Assembly (NCBI GenBank): GCA_021732605.1
Contig: JAKFUS010000031.1
Coordinates: 1 to 64,000 of the forward strand
Direction of reading: 5' to 3'
Length of the DNA stretch: 64,000 nt
Origin: Betaproteobacteria bacterium
GTDB taxonomy: Bacteria > Pseudomonadota > Gammaproteobacteria > Burkholderiales > SG8-41
Shown here piece by piece: positions 8,744 to 19,020 of the stretch. Made by a program: the position numbers and the translations under genes. Under the pieces are notes generated by a model. The model was not told the origin of the DNA, did not search any database, and saw only the letters and a list, made by a program, of their open reading frames with translations. Each line of letters opens with the position of its first letter. Position 1 is the stretch's first letter.

Positions 8744-9523
8744 ATGAGCGAAAGCCCGGAACAAGCACTCAAGACCGCGATACAAATCCGCAATCTGAAT
8801 TTTTATTACGGAAAATTTCAGGGTCTTAACAATATCAATCTCGACATCGTTGAGCACAAGGTGACTGCGTTCATCGGTCCTTCGGGTTGCGGAAAATCCA
8901 CGCTGCTACGGACACTCAATCGCATGTACAGCCTGTATCCAGGTCAAAGGGCCGAAGGCGAAATCAACTTTTACGGCCAGAACATCCTGGATCCCAAGCA
9001 GGACCTGAATCTGTTGCGCGCCCGGATTGGCATGGTTTTCCAGAAACCCACCCCCTTCCCCATGTCAATCTACGACAACATCGCTTTCGGTGTAAGGCTC
9101 TACGAAAACCTGCCCAAGGGGGCAATGGATGAGCGGGTGGAATGGGCGCTGACCAAGACTGCGTTGTGGAATGAGGCTAAGGACAAACTTAATCAAAGCG
9201 GCCTCGCCTTGTCAGGCGGCCAGCAACAGCGCCTGTGCATCGCGCGTTCAGTCGCAGTGAAGCCATCGGTGATCCTGCTGGATGAACCCACCTCCGCGCT
9301 GGATCCGATCTCAACCGCCAAAATCGAAGAACTGGTCCACGAACTCAAATCCGAATACACGGTGGCTATCGTGACCCACAACATGCAGCAGGCCGCCCGG
9401 GTTTCCGACTTCACTGCGTACATGTATATCGGCGAAATGATCGAATACGGCGAAACCAGCCGTCTCTTCATCAAACCGCAGAAACAGGCGACGGAAGATT
9501 ACATCACCGGTCGCTTCGGATAA
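8744..9523 (+). CDS. pstB: Phosphate ABC transporter ATPase PstB
   Basis: Cytoplasmic ATPase that powers PstSCAB. 259 residues with Walker A GPSGCGKS (45-52), Q-loop in [13 protein letters not shown], signature LSGGQQQR, Walker [14 protein letters not shown] and the H-loop in [14 protein letters not shown]. This set, and the motif [16 protein letters not shown], are diagnostic of PstB. It is the last gene of the operon; phoU, which often follows, is missing here and glmM lies convergently 32 bases away. Confidence 0.97.
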   Translation: MSESPEQALKTAIQIRNLNFYYGKFQGLNNINLDIVEHKVTAFIGPSGCGKSTLLRTLNRMYSLYPGQRAEGEINFYGQNILDPKQDLNLLRARIGMVFQKPTPFPMSIYDNIAFGVRLYENLPKGAMDERVEWALTKTALWNEAKDKLNQSGLALSGGQQQRLCIARSVAVKPSVILLDEPTSALDPISTAKIEELVHELKSEYTVAIVTHNMQQAARVSDFTAYMYIGEMIEYGETSRLFIKPQKQATEDYITGRFG

Positions 9524-9555
9524 CGCTGCGATTGGCTGGGCGCCAACGGCTCGAA

Positions 9556-10902
9556 CTAGTGCGTAACGGACACCACCTTTGCAATCGCCGCGGCGCACTG
9601 CTTGACCAGAGTCTGCGTCTCACCTTCCACCATGACCCTGATCACGGGCTCGGTACCGGAGGGTCGCAACAGCACCCGTCCGTAATCACCTAAAGCCCGC
9701 TCCGCCGAGGCCACCGCCTTTTTCACCGCAGGAGTGGCGACAATTCGACGGGCGGTACCATTCTTCACCCTCACATTGACCAGCACCTGCGGATACAGCG
9801 CAAAATCCACTGCTTTGTCCAGCGTGGTTCCAGCGCTGAGTAAAGCCTGCAATACCTGTAGCGCGGAGACGATGGCATCTCCGGTCGTGTGCTGATCAAG
9901 ACAGATAATGTGGCCAGAATTCTCACCGCCCAGCGGCCAGCCCCGCGCCTCAAGCATCTCCAGCACATAGCGGTCACCGACTTTGGCACGGGCGAACGGG
10001 ACTTTTAATCTGACCAGTGCCTGCGCCATCGCGAGGTTGGTCATCTGCGTGCCGACCACACCGCCCCTCAGCACGCGGGCGCGTTTGCGATGCGCCGCGA
10101 TCACATACAGCAGCTCGTCCCCGTCATAAATGCGTCCTGCAGCATCTGCCATGATCAGGCGGTCGCCGTCACCATCGAGCGCGATACCGAGGTCAGCTTT
10201 GGCTTTTTTAACTGCGCGTTGCAGCGATTCCGGATGGGTTGCGCCGACGCCCTTGTTGATGTTGAAGCCGTCGGGGGCAGCTCCCACCGTAACCACATCC
10301 GCCCCCAGTTCGTGAAACACATGCGGTGCGATGTGGTAACCGGCGCCATGCGCGCAATCCACGGCGATGCGCAAGCCGCGCAGATCGAGGTTCGCAGGGA
10401 ACGTGCTTTTGCAGAATTCGATATAACGCCCCGCTGCATCCTCGACACGCCGTGCCTTGCCCAGCATCGAGGAAGAGGCGCAGCGCAGCGGCTTGTCGAG
10501 TGCAGCCTCGATCGCGGTCTCGGTCGCATCGGCAAGTTTGGCGCCTGTCGCAGAAAAAAACTTGATGCCGTTGTCCTGATGGGGATTGTGCGAAGCGCTG
10601 ATGACGATGCCGGCCGACAGCCGCAGCGCACGCGTCAGGTAGGCCACGCCCGGTGTCGGCATCGGACCCACCAGCAGCACATCAACACCGGCTGCCGACA
10701 GCCCTGCTTCCAGCGCAGACTCCAGCATATAGCCGGAAACCCGGGTGTCCTTGCCGATCAGCACCGCCGGGCGTTCACTGCCGGCCTTGCGCGCCAGCAC
10801 CTTGCCTGCGGCGTAGCCGAGGCGCATCACGAAATCCGGGGTGATCGGCGCTTCCCCTACTGTGCCGCGCACGCCGTCGGTGCCGAAATATTTACGAGAC
10901 AT
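9556..10902 (-). CDS. glmM: Phosphoglucosamine mutase
   Basis: Interconverts glucosamine-6-phosphate and glucosamine-1-phosphate for UDP-GlcNAc, hence peptidoglycan and LPS. 448 residues of the alpha-D-phosphohexomutase family: start motif YFGTDGVRG, active Ser104 in SASHNP (phosphorylated in the active form), metal loop DGDGDRL and the C-terminal phosphate clamp [18 protein letters not shown] 10902 is chosen because the family starts there; upstream codons derive from an intergenic heptad repeat and no Shine-Dalgarno is visible. It is the distal gene of rlmE-ftsH-folP-glmM, an order conserved in proteobacteria. Confidence 0.96.
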   Translation of the reverse strand: MSRKYFGTDGVRGTVGEAPITPDFVMRLGYAAGKVLARKAGSERPAVLIGKDTRVSGYMLESALEAGLSAAGVDVLLVGPMPTPGVAYLTRALRLSAGIVISASHNPHQDNGIKFFSATGAKLADATETAIEAALDKPLRCASSSMLGKARRVEDAAGRYIEFCKSTFPANLDLRGLRIAVDCAHGAGYHIAPHVFHELGADVVTVGAAPDGFNINKGVGATHPESLQRAVKKAKADLGIALDGDGDRLIMADAAGRIYDGDELLYVIAAHRKRARVLRGGVVGTQMTNLAMAQALVRLKVPFARAKVGDRYVLEMLEARGWPLGGENSGHIICLDQHTTGDAIVSALQVLQALLSAGTTLDKAVDFALYPQVLVNVRVKNGTARRIVATPAVKKAVASAERALGDYGRVLLRPSGTEPVIRVMVEGETQTLVKQCAAAIAKVVSVTH

Positions 10903-10907
10903 TTTTT

Positions 10908-10973
10908 TGAGGATTGAGGATTGAGGATTGAGGGGGAGTTTACTCAATCCCCAATCCTAGGCAACTCAATCCT
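10908..10973. repeat. Heptad-repeat block, GGATTGA type (folP/glmM)
   Basis: Plus strand: GGATTGA repeated about three times (10909-10931), then a short spacer and complementary TCAATCC units (10944-10973), so the transcript can fold on itself. It fills the whole gap between the folP stop (whose TGA lies inside a unit) and the glmM ATG. The same type of block recurs at 59862-59945. Confidence 0.8.
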
Positions 10974-11790
10974 GATTTACTGCGTTCCAGACCGCCAGCG
11001 CATCCCGCGTTGCCGCCACATCATGCACCCGCACGATGGCAGCACCCCGCTGCACCGCAAACAATGCCGCCGCAATACTGCCCGCAAGGCGATCACCGGG
11101 GTCCCTGCCTGTCAACTTGCCAATCATCGACTTCCGGGAAAGCCCCGCCAGCACCGGCACTGTCAGCACTGCCAATTCATCCAAACGTCTCAGCAGTTCA
11201 AGGTTGTGCTCCAGCGTCTTGCCGAAGCCGAAACCCGGATCAACAATCATGCGGCTGCGGGCAATACCTGCCTGCTCCGCCGCTGCGATGCGTTGACTCA
11301 GGTAATCGCGCACGTCCGTCACGACATCGACGTATTGCGGCGATTGCTGCATGGTCTGCGGGTTGCCCTGCTTGTGCATGATGCAGATCGCGCAAGCACT
11401 GCCGGCCACAGCCGCCAGCGCACCCGGTGCCTGGAACCCGTTGACGTCATTGACCATCGCAGCGCCTGCCGCCACTGCTTCACTCATCAGCTCCGGTTTT
11501 TGCGTATCAACCGACAGCGGCACCCGGGCATCCGCCAGCGCTTCAAGCACCGGCAGCACGCGACGCCGCTCTTCATCCAGTGTCACAGGGTCAGCGCCTG
11601 GTCGTGTGGATTCGCCGCCGACATCCAGCAGGTCGGCACCCTCGTCGATCAACTGCCGCGCGCGCGCCACGGCTGCTGCTGCCGAAAAAAACCGCCCGCC
11701 GTCGGAAAAGGAATCCGGGGTGACGTTGATCACACCCATGATCAGCGGGCGGGCGAGTGGCAGCCTGAAGTTGCCGCATTGGAGGAACAT
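10966..11790 (-). CDS. folP: Dihydropteroate synthase
   Basis: Folate pathway enzyme joining p-aminobenzoate to dihydropterin pyrophosphate; the sulfonamide target. 274-residue TIM barrel with GVINVTPDSFSDGG at 19-32, DVGGESTRPGA (loop 2), VNDVNG, DPGFGFGKT, LSRKSMIG and the final RVHDVA motif, so the active site is complete. The start at 11790 gives the normal N-terminal length. It lies between a Rho-independent terminator behind ftsH and the heptad repeat before glmM, so it may need its own promoter or read-through. Confidence 0.96.
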   Translation of the reverse strand: MFLQCGNFRLPLARPLIMGVINVTPDSFSDGGRFFSAAAAVARARQLIDEGADLLDVGGESTRPGADPVTLDEERRRVLPVLEALADARVPLSVDTQKPELMSEAVAAGAAMVNDVNGFQAPGALAAVAGSACAICIMHKQGNPQTMQQSPQYVDVVTDVRDYLSQRIAAAEQAGIARSRMIVDPGFGFGKTLEHNLELLRRLDELAVLTVPVLAGLSRKSMIGKLTGRDPGDRLAGSIAAALFAVQRGAAIVRVHDVAATRDALAVWNAVNQD

Positions 11791-11805
11791 CGCCGGGTAT
11801 CACCC

Positions 11806-11836
11806 AAAAAAAGGGTGGCGGAAAATTCCGCCACCC
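11806..11836 (-). terminator. Rho-independent terminator after ftsH
   Basis: On the minus strand an 11-bp perfect stem (arms 11826-11836 and 11813-11823, two-base loop) is followed directly by seven T (A-run 11806-11812). It sits 48 bases after the ftsH stop and before folP, so it should reduce ftsH read-through into folP-glmM. Confidence 0.9.
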
Positions 11837-11883
11837 GGTTTGACCTTTACAAGCAGTTCACCGCAGTTTGCACTAACGCAGTG

Positions 11884-13773
11884 TCAGGCCTCTGCCGCCG
11901 GTTTGCTGGTTGCCGTTGCGCCAGGCGTGCTGTCACGCGGGGGCTTCGGCGGCTGTGAGGCCACCGGCTTGGGCGCACGCGGCGGGCGACCCTGCATGAT
12001 GTCTTCGATCTGCTCAGCATCAATGGTTTCCCATTCCAGCAGCGCCTTGGCCATGGCTTCGACTTTTTCGCGATCTTCCTCGATCAGCCTGCGCGCCAGC
12101 GCGTACTGCTGGTCGATGATGCGGCGGATCTCGGCATCGACCTGCTGCATGGTGGTCTCCGACACGTTCTTGTGCGTAGTGATCGAACGGCCGAGGAACA
12201 CTTCGCCCTCGTTTTCGCCGTAGACCATCGGACCCAGGCTGTCGCTCATGCCCCAGCGCATGACCATGTTGCGTGCCATTTCAGTGGCACGCTCGAAGTC
12301 GTTGGAAGCGCCGGTGGTCATCTGGCCCATGAATACTTCTTCAGCAACGCGGCCGCCGAACAGCACCGCGATGTTCTGCAGGATCTGTTCCTTGTCCATG
12401 CTGTAGCGGTCTTCCGTTGGCAACTGCATGGTCACACCCAGCGCGCGACCGCGAGGAATGATGGTGACCTTGTGCACCGGATCGGTCCGTGACAGGCGGC
12501 GCGCAACCAGCGTATGGCCAGCCTCGTGATAAGCGGTGTTGCGGCGCTCGTGCTCGGGCATGACCATCGACCGGCGTTCAGCACCCATGATGATCTTGTC
12601 CTTGGCGCGCTCGAAATCGTCCATGTCGACCAGGCGCTTGTTGCCACGCGCAGCGAACAACGCCGCTTCGTTGACCAGGTTGGCGAGATCCGCACCGGAA
12701 AAACCGGGCGTGCCACGGCCGATGATGTCGGCCTTGACGTCCGGCGCCACCGGCACCTTGCGCATATGCACCAGCAGAATCTGTTCGCGGCCACGGATAT
12801 CCGGCAGCGGCACCACCACCTGGCGGTCGAAACGGCCCGGACGCATCAGAGCCGGGTCCAGCACGTCAGGACGGTTGGTCGCGGCAATGATGATCACGCC
12901 GGCATTCGCCTCAAAACCGTCCATCTCCACCAGTAGCTGGTTCAGCGTTTGCTCACGTTCGTCGTTACCGCCACCCAAGCCGGCACCACGCTGGCGACCG
13001 ACCGCGTCGATTTCATCGATGAACACGATGCACGGCGCGTGTTTCTTGGCGTTCTCGAACATGTCGCGCACGCGGGCGGCGCCCACGCCGACGAACATCT
13101 CGACGAAATCCGAACCCGAGATCGAGAAAAACGGCACCTTGGCTTCGCCGGCAATGGCGCGTGCGAGCAGCGTTTTACCGGTTCCCGGATTGCCGACCAT
13201 CAGCACACCGCGCGGAATGCGGCCACCGAGTTTCTGGAATTTCGACGGGTCACGCAGGAACTCAACCAGTTCGGAAACCTCTTCCTTGGCTTCCTCGCAG
13301 CCGGCAACATCAGCAAACGTCACTGTGTTGTTGTTCTCGTCGAGCATGCGCGCGCGGCTTTTGCCGAATGAAAACGCGCCGCCACGCCCGCCACCCTGCA
13401 TCTGGCGCATGAAAAACACCCACACGCCGATCAAGAGCAGCATCGGGAACCACGAGACGAAAATATTCATCAGCAGCGAGGGCTCTTCCTCGGGCTTGGC
13501 TTCGACGATGACACCGTTCTTCAGCAGATCGGTGACCATCCAGATGTCGGAGGGCGCATAGGTGGTGAATTTTTCACCGGTGGATTTAACACCCTTCACC
13601 ACGCGGCCTTCGATGGTGACCTTGGCAATCTTGCCCTGCTTCACCTCATCGATGAATTGGGAATACTCCATGGCCTTTTGCGTGGTCTGCCGCGCGTTGA
13701 ATTGGTTGAATACCGTCATCAACACCAGCGCGATCACCAGCCAGATCGCCATGTTCTTCATCAGATTGTTCAA
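11884..13773 (-). CDS. ftsH: ATP-dependent zinc metalloprotease FtsH
   Basis: Membrane-anchored hexameric AAA+ protease that degrades misfolded membrane proteins and regulators such as LpxC and sigma-32. 629 residues: transmembrane helices near 8-22 and 103-122 around a periplasmic domain, Walker A GNPGTGKT (194-201), Walker B IVFIDEID (249-256), second region of homology ending at R-P-G-R-F-D (311-316), zinc site HEAGH (416-420). The best start is TTG 13773, with AGGAG five bases upstream; the first ATG (13761) is 17 bases away. A Pro/Ala-rich tail ends the protein. Follows rlmE by 117 bases, the usual order. Confidence 0.97.
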   Translation of the reverse strand: MNNLMKNMAIWLVIALVLMTVFNQFNARQTTQKAMEYSQFIDEVKQGKIAKVTIEGRVVKGVKSTGEKFTTYAPSDIWMVTDLLKNGVIVEAKPEEEPSLLMNIFVSWFPMLLLIGVWVFFMRQMQGGGRGGAFSFGKSRARMLDENNNTVTFADVAGCEEAKEEVSELVEFLRDPSKFQKLGGRIPRGVLMVGNPGTGKTLLARAIAGEAKVPFFSISGSDFVEMFVGVGAARVRDMFENAKKHAPCIVFIDEIDAVGRQRGAGLGGGNDEREQTLNQLLVEMDGFEANAGVIIIAATNRPDVLDPALMRPGRFDRQVVVPLPDIRGREQILLVHMRKVPVAPDVKADIIGRGTPGFSGADLANLVNEAALFAARGNKRLVDMDDFERAKDKIIMGAERRSMVMPEHERRNTAYHEAGHTLVARRLSRTDPVHKVTIIPRGRALGVTMQLPTEDRYSMDKEQILQNIAVLFGGRVAEEVFMGQMTTGASNDFERATEMARNMVMRWGMSDSLGPMVYGENEGEVFLGRSITTHKNVSETTMQQVDAEIRRIIDQQYALARRLIEEDREKVEAMAKALLEWETIDAEQIEDIMQGRPPRAPKPVASQPPKPPRDSTPGATATSKPAAEA

Positions 13774-13890
13774 TATCGCTCCTCGTGGCGCGCGGTCTTG
13801 GGAACCGCAGTCGCACTAAAATAACCCTAAGTGATTCAATTCTAAACTCTTTTTTCCTGCACCGCAGCAGCAACACCCGCTGCAGAAGCT

Positions 13891-14517
13891 TCAGCCTCGG
13901 GCCTTAAGGCCCTTGGCCACGACATAAACTTCACTGGAACGGCTGCGGGAAGCATCAGGCTTGCGGATCATGACCTGGACGAACTTGCGCCGGATATCCG
14001 CCACCAGCGCCTCGAACCCCGATCCCTGGAACAATTTGACCAGGAAATTCCCTTGGGGTTTCAGATGGTTGACGGCAAATTCCAGCGCCAACTCGGCCAA
14101 CCCCATGCTGCGCGCCTGGTCCACGCTCGCAACACCACTGATATTGGGGGCCATATCCGAAAGCACAAGGTCAACCCCGTCGCCGCCAATGGCCCGTTCC
14201 ACCTCCGCCAGCACCGCGTCCTCGCCAAAATCGCCACGGATGAAGGTCACGCCGGCGACCGCGGTCATATCCAGCAGATCCACCGCAACCACGCGCCCGG
14301 TATCTCCGACCGCACGGCCAGCGACCTGCGACCAGCCGCCCGGCGCCGCACCCAGATCGACCACCGTCATTCCCGGCTTCAGCAGCTTGTCGCGCTCGGC
14401 GAGCTGCTGCAGCTTGTACGCCGCGCGCGAACGCATGCCATCCACCTGTGCCCGCCGCACATAGGGATCGTTGACATGCTCCTGCATCCACGCTTTGCTG
14501 GTCTTGTTACGGGCCAT
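13891..14517 (-). CDS. rlmE: 23S rRNA 2'-O-ribose U2552 methyltransferase
   Basis: RlmE (FtsJ/RrmJ) methylates the ribose of U2552 in the A-loop of 23S rRNA, a late step in 50S assembly. 208 residues; the catalytic K-D-K-E tetrad is visible as K35 ([10 protein letters not shown]), D in [13 protein letters not shown] in [10 protein letters not shown] and E in [10 protein letters not shown]. The SAM site is [10 protein letters not shown] (54-63). It is divergent from yhbY across a heptad-repeat block, the same divergent pair found in many proteobacteria. Confidence 0.96.
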   Translation of the reverse strand: MARNKTSKAWMQEHVNDPYVRRAQVDGMRSRAAYKLQQLAERDKLLKPGMTVVDLGAAPGGWSQVAGRAVGDTGRVVAVDLLDMTAVAGVTFIRGDFGEDAVLAEVERAIGGDGVDLVLSDMAPNISGVASVDQARSMGLAELALEFAVNHLKPQGNFLVKLFQGSGFEALVADIRRKFVQVMIRKPDASRSRSSEVYVVAKGLKARG

Positions 14518-14528
14518 TCCGCTAAAAC

Positions 14529-14648
14529 CGGTGATTGGTAAATGGTGACTGGTAACTGGTCGGTAGTGGATGATAAATCGTCAGCGGAAGCAGCGCAGCC
14601 GGCCTTCCGGGGTTACCATTCATCAATGACCAATCACCAGTTACCCAT
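14529..14648. repeat. Heptad-repeat block, GGTGATT type (rlmE/yhbY)
   Basis: Units like GGTGATT, GGTGACT and GGTAACT repeat from 14530 to 14560; their complements (CCAATCACC, CAGTTACC) occupy 14616-14646 up to the yhbY ATG. An unrelated core of about 55 bases separates the arms. The block fills the whole divergent intergenic region and therefore must contain, or be, both promoters. Confidence 0.8.
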
Positions 14649-15072
14649 GAAAATATTGACTGCTGCGCAGCGCCGCGCATTAAAAGCCAGGGCGCATCAT
14701 TTGCAACCGGTGGTCCTGATCGGTGATGCCGGCCTGACGCCAACTGTGCTCCGCGAAATCGACATTGCCCTGAAAAGCCATGAACTGATCAAGATTCGGG
14801 TGTTCGGCGATGACCGCGCCGCGCGCGCCGCAATGATCGAAGCCATCTGCACGCCACTCAATGCCTTTGCCGTGCAGCATATCGGAAAAATCCTGGTGGT
14901 CTTCCGTCCGCGCCCCGCCGACGAAGCAGCGCCGACCAAACGCGAAATCCGTGAGGCCAAACCAGCGGGAAAAACACCGGGCACAAAACCCACGGGGCGG
15001 CCAGCGAAACCCGGACCGCGCAGTGCCAGGCCGGGACCGCGACGCACCAAACGCAGTTTCCAAGGCGCCTGA
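14647..15072 (+). CDS. yhbY: Ribosome-assembly RNA-binding protein YhbY
   Basis: CRS1/YhbY-domain protein that binds pre-50S particles. The domain covers residues 1-97 or so (start LTAAQRRALKARAHHLQPVV, then GLTPTVLREIDIALKSHELIK and FAVQHIGKILVVFRP). The 141-residue product has about 40 extra residues rich in Lys, Arg, Pro and Gly at the C-terminus, compared with roughly 97 in E. coli; such basic tails occur in betaproteobacterial homologues. ATG 14647 immediately follows a heptad repeat and has no Shine-Dalgarno. Divergent from rlmE, with which it shares a role in 50S biogenesis. Confidence 0.92.
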   Translation: MKILTAAQRRALKARAHHLQPVVLIGDAGLTPTVLREIDIALKSHELIKIRVFGDDRAARAAMIEAICTPLNAFAVQHIGKILVVFRPRPADEAAPTKREIREAKPAGKTPGTKPTGRPAKPGPRSARPGPRRTKRSFQGA

Positions 15073-15085
15073 TCCGCAGGGTATT

Positions 15086-15119
15086 TATAAGTGTCTGTTT
15101 TTAAACAATTATTTAACGA
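15086..15119. repeat. Dispersed AT-rich repeat, copy 1
   Basis: TATAAG, four variable bases, TGTTTTTAAACAA, a variable base and TATTTAA. A second copy stands at 63390-63424 in the same orientation. The core TGTTT-TT-AAACA is an inverted repeat. It follows the yhbY stop by 13 bases here. Confidence 0.7.
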
Positions 15120-15161
15120 ACATCGGCAGGATGGCCACCGAGCACGGTAATGCTGCGCATC

Positions 15162-15296
15162 GGGTATCAGGTAATGGGTGATGGGTGATGGGTAATGGGT
15201 GAGTGGAGCGGGATGGGGTGTTCCAGTTACCAATTACCAGTCACCAGTTACCCCCATTACCCATCACTCATTCCCCATTACCAACACCCATCACCT
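15162..15296. repeat. Heptad-repeat block, GGTAATG type (yhbY/greA)
   Basis: Longest block of the family: units GGGTGAT, GGGTAAT and variants from 15171 to 15210, then complementary units (CCAGTTAC, CCATTACC, CCATCACC) from 15222 to 15294, ending at the greA stop. It lies between convergent genes yhbY and greA, so it is not tied to promoters. Confidence 0.85.
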
Positions 15297-15768
15297 AAAC
15301 GTAGCGGATGTCGATGATCTCGTATTCGCGCACGCCGCTGGGGGCATGCACTTCGGCCATGTCACCGGCGTATTTGCCGATCAAGGCGCGGGCGATCGGC
15401 GAGCTGATCGAGATTTTTCCGAGCTTGATGTCGGCTTCGTCGTCGCCAACGATCTGATAGGTGACAGCAGCACCGCCAACCTCTTCCAGATCCACTGTCG
15501 CGCCGAACACGCAACGACCGTCGGTATCCATCATCGACGGGTCGATGATCTGCGCATTGGAGACCTTTGACTCCACCTCGGCAATACGACCTTCGATGAA
15601 ACTCTGCCGTTCCTTGGCCGCCGCGTACTCAGCGTTCTCGGACAAGTCACCGTGCGAACGCGCCTCGGCAATGGCGGTGATGATGGCGGGACGCTGCACC
15701 GTTTTCAGTTCATGCAGTTCGTTGCGCAGCATTTCTGCGCCTTTGACTGTCAATGGGGTTTTCGCCAT
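15295..15768 (-). CDS. greA: Transcription elongation factor GreA
   Basis: Rescues backtracked RNA polymerase by stimulating its intrinsic RNA cleavage through the secondary channel. 157 residues: an N-terminal antiparallel coiled coil (about 8-75) with the acidic tip residues D41 and E44 in GDLSENAEY, then a C-terminal FKBP-like domain ([26 protein letters not shown]). It follows carB by 21 bases on the same strand, the usual carAB-greA arrangement. Confidence 0.97.
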   Translation of the reverse strand: MAKTPLTVKGAEMLRNELHELKTVQRPAIITAIAEARSHGDLSENAEYAAAKERQSFIEGRIAEVESKVSNAQIIDPSMMDTDGRCVFGATVDLEEVGGAAVTYQIVGDDEADIKLGKISISSPIARALIGKYAGDMAEVHAPSGVREYEIIDIRYV

Positions 15769-15789
15769 GGATATGCTCCGGATAACGGG

Positions 15790-18700
15790 TTATGCGGTTA
15801 ACCGCTTGTGCAGATCCTGCAAGGCGTAAACCTGCAGTTCGCGGGCCTGCGCCATGCCATTGGCTGCCGCACGCGCGCCAGCCAGTGTCGTATACAGTGT
15901 AACGCGCTGCTGCAATGCCGCGCGCCTGATCGAATAAGAATCACGTATGGCCGAGCGCTTTTCCTCGACCGTGTTGATGATGAACACAACTTCGCCGTTT
16001 TTGATCATGTCGACGATATGCGGCCGGCCCTCAGCCACCTTGTTGATTCGCGTCACTGAGAGCCCCGCTGTCTCCAGCGCCTTCGCCGTGCCGTGAGTTG
16101 CCACCAGTGTGAAGCCCATGCCGGTCATGACCCGCGCGATATCGAGCACCGGCAGCTTGTCGGCATCGCGCAGACTGATGAACACCTTGCCCGACTTCGG
16201 CAGTCGCTCGCCGGAGCCGAGCTGCGATTTGACAAAGGCCTCGGCGAACGTTTCGCCGACCCCCATCACTTCACCGGTCGATTTCATTTCCGGTCCGAGA
16301 ATGGTGTCCGCGCCCGGGAACTTGATGAAGGGGAACACCGCCTCCTTGACCGAAAAATAAGGCGGCACGATTTCGCGGGTGACGCCCTGTTCAGCCAGAG
16401 TAATCCCTGCCATGCAGCGCGCGGCAATCTTAGCCAGCGGCAGGCCGGTGGCCTTCGACACAAACGGCACCGTGCGCGACGCGCGCGGATTCACTTCGAG
16501 CACATACACCACATCTTCTCCGTCTTTCAGCGCATCTTTCTGAATGGCAAACTGCACATTCATCAGACCAATCACCTTCAGCGCTTTGGCCATCGCCACC
16601 GTCTGCAGGCGCAATTCCTCCTGCAAGGCCGGCGACAGCGAAAACGGCGGCAGCGAACAGGCCGAATCACCTGAATGCACACCAGCCTGCTCGATGTGCT
16701 CCATGACGCCGCCGATGATGACCTCTTTGCCATCACTGACAGCGTCAACGTCAACTTCGATGGCGTCATTCAGGAATCGGTCAAGCAGCACCGGCGAATC
16801 ATTCGATACCTTGATCGCCTCGCGCATGTAACGCTCCAGTTCGCTCTGCTCATGGACGATTTCCATGGCGCGACCACCCAGCACATAAGACGGACGCACC
16901 ACCAGCGGATAGCCGATCTCATCCGCGGCCGCAAGCGCCTTGGCCGCGCTGCGCGCAGTGCGGTTGGGCGGCTGCTTCAATTTCAGTTTGACCAGCAGTT
17001 TCTGGAAGCGCTCGCGGTCTTCGGCGACATCGATCGAATCTGGCGAGGTGCCGATGATCGGCACGCCGTTGGCCTCGAGGTCACGCGCCAGTTTCAGCGG
17101 CGTCTGACCGCCGAACTGCACGATCACGCCGACCGGCTTTTCGATGGCGACGATTTCCAGCACGTCTTCCAGCGTCAGCGGCTCGAAATACAGCCGGTCG
17201 GAGGTGTCGTAATCGGTGGATACGGTTTCCGGGTTGCAGTTGACCATGATGGTCTCGAACCCGTCTTCCCGCAGCGCCAGCGCGGCGTGGACGCAGCAGT
17301 AATCGAACTCGATGCCCTGACCGATGCGGTTCGGCCCGCCGCCCAGCACCATGATTTTTTTCTTGTCCGAAGGCTGCGCCTCGCAGTCCTCCTCGTAGGT
17401 CGAATACATATAGGCGGTGCCAGTGGCAAATTCCGCCGCACAGGTATCCACCCGCTTGTAAACCGGTCGAATTTTCAGTGCATGACGGTGCGCGCGCACT
17501 GCGTGTTGATCCGTCGCCAGCAGCTTCGCCAGCCGCCGGTCGGAAAATCCAGCGCGCTTGAGGGTACGTAGCGTCGCAACATCCAGTTCTTCCAGCTTGC
17601 GCCCAGCCAGCGCCTGTTCCTGGCGCACGATGTCTTCGATCTGCGCGAGGAACCACGGATCGATGTGCGAAAAACCATTGACCTGTTCCAGAGTCATGCC
17701 AACGCGGAAAGCGTCGGCGACGTAAAAAATCCGTTCCGGGCCCGGATCGCCGAGTTCGTTTTCGATGATGTCGGGGTCGGTGGTTTTTTCGTCAAAACCG
17801 TCAACACCGGTCTCCAGCCCGCGCAGCGCTTTCTGCATCGATTCCTGGATGGTGCGGCCCATGGCCATCACCTCGCCCACCGATTTCATTTGCGTGGTCA
17901 GGCGATCATCGGCCTGCGGAAATTTTTCGAAGGCAAAGCGCGGGATCTTGGTCACCACGTAATCGATGCTCGGCTCGAACGAGGCCGGGGTCATGCCGCC
18001 GGTAATGTCGTTGCGGAGCTCGTCGAGCGTGTAGCCGATCGCGAGTTTGGCGGCGACCTTGGCGATCGGGAAACCGGTGGCCTTCGAGGCCAGTGCCGAG
18101 GAGCGCGACACGCGCGGATTCATCTCGATGATGACCATGCGCCCGTCTTTGGGGTTGATGCCGAACTGCACATTCGAGCCACCGGTCTCGACCCCGATCT
18201 CGCGCAGGCAGGCGATCGAGGCGTTGCGCATGATCTGGTATTCCTTGTCGGTCAGCGTCTGCGCCGGCGCGACAGTGATCGAGTCACCGGTATGCACGCC
18301 CATCGGATCGAAGTTCTCGATCGAGCAGACGATGATGCAATTGTCGTTGCGGTCGCGCACGACCTCCATCTCATATTCTTTCCAGCCGATCACCGATTCC
18401 TCGACCAGCACTTCCTTGGTCGGGCTGGCATCCAGACCGCGTTCGATGATGGCGACGAATTCCTCGCGGTTGTAGGCGATGCCGCCGCCGGTGCCGCCCA
18501 GCGTGAATGACGGGCGGATGATGGTGGGATAACCGACAACAGCCTGCACCTGCAGCGCTTCTTCCAGGCTGTGCGCCAGCGCCGAGCGCGGGCTGTCGAG
18601 GCCGATCTTGGCCATCGCCTTCTTGAATTTTTCGCGGTCTTCGGCCTTGTCGATCGCCTCTTTCGAGGCGCCGATCATTTCCACACCGTATTTTTCCAGC

Positions 18701-19020
18701 ACGCCGTGTTTGGCGAGGTCGAGCGCGCAATTCAGTGCCGTCTGTCCACCCATGGTCGGCAGCAGCGCATCGGGGCGTTCGGCGGCGATGATCTTCTCCA
18801 CCACCTGCCAGGTCACCGGCTCGATGTAGGTCGCATCCGCCATGCCCGGGTCGGTCATGATCGTCGCCGGGTTGGAGTTGACCAGAATGACGCGATAACC
18901 CTCTTCACGCAGCGCCTTGCAGGCCTGCGCGCCGGAATAATCGAACTCACAGGCCTGGCCAATGATGATCGGACCGGCGCCAATGATCAGCACGCTTTTG
19001 ATGTCGGTTCTTTTAGGCAT
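15790..19020 (-). CDS. carB: Carbamoyl-phosphate synthase large subunit
   Basis: Makes carbamoyl phosphate from bicarbonate, two ATP and ammonia channelled from CarA, feeding arginine and pyrimidine synthesis. 1076 residues, with the internal duplication of the family: two ATP-grasp halves (residues 1-400 and about 555-935), each opening with a glycine-rich loop ([18 protein letters not shown] near 12-29 and [18 protein letters not shown] in the second half), and a C-terminal MGS-like allosteric domain ([19 protein letters not shown]). It overlaps the end of carA by 8 bases. Confidence 0.98.
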   Translation of the reverse strand: MPKRTDIKSVLIIGAGPIIIGQACEFDYSGAQACKALREEGYRVILVNSNPATIMTDPGMADATYIEPVTWQVVEKIIAAERPDALLPTMGGQTALNCALDLAKHGVLEKYGVEMIGASKEAIDKAEDREKFKKAMAKIGLDSPRSALAHSLEEALQVQAVVGYPTIIRPSFTLGGTGGGIAYNREEFVAIIERGLDASPTKEVLVEESVIGWKEYEMEVVRDRNDNCIIVCSIENFDPMGVHTGDSITVAPAQTLTDKEYQIMRNASIACLREIGVETGGSNVQFGINPKDGRMVIIEMNPRVSRSSALASKATGFPIAKVAAKLAIGYTLDELRNDITGGMTPASFEPSIDYVVTKIPRFAFEKFPQADDRLTTQMKSVGEVMAMGRTIQESMQKALRGLETGVDGFDEKTTDPDIIENELGDPGPERIFYVADAFRVGMTLEQVNGFSHIDPWFLAQIEDIVRQEQALAGRKLEELDVATLRTLKRAGFSDRRLAKLLATDQHAVRAHRHALKIRPVYKRVDTCAAEFATGTAYMYSTYEEDCEAQPSDKKKIMVLGGGPNRIGQGIEFDYCCVHAALALREDGFETIMVNCNPETVSTDYDTSDRLYFEPLTLEDVLEIVAIEKPVGVIVQFGGQTPLKLARDLEANGVPIIGTSPDSIDVAEDRERFQKLLVKLKLKQPPNRTARSAAKALAAADEIGYPLVVRPSYVLGGRAMEIVHEQSELERYMREAIKVSNDSPVLLDRFLNDAIEVDVDAVSDGKEVIIGGVMEHIEQAGVHSGDSACSLPPFSLSPALQEELRLQTVAMAKALKVIGLMNVQFAIQKDALKDGEDVVYVLEVNPRASRTVPFVSKATGLPLAKIAARCMAGITLAEQGVTREIVPPYFSVKEAVFPFIKFPGADTILGPEMKSTGEVMGVGETFAEAFVKSQLGSGERLPKSGKVFISLRDADKLPVLDIARVMTGMGFTLVATHGTAKALETAGLSVTRINKVAEGRPHIVDMIKNGEVVFIINTVEEKRSAIRDSYSIRRAALQQRVTLYTTLAGARAAANGMAQARELQVYALQDLHKRLTA

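Noticed and set aside
15162-15296. Possible CRISPR array
   Set aside because: Units are only about 7 bases, degenerate, have no spacers and have complementary arms; no cas genes are present.
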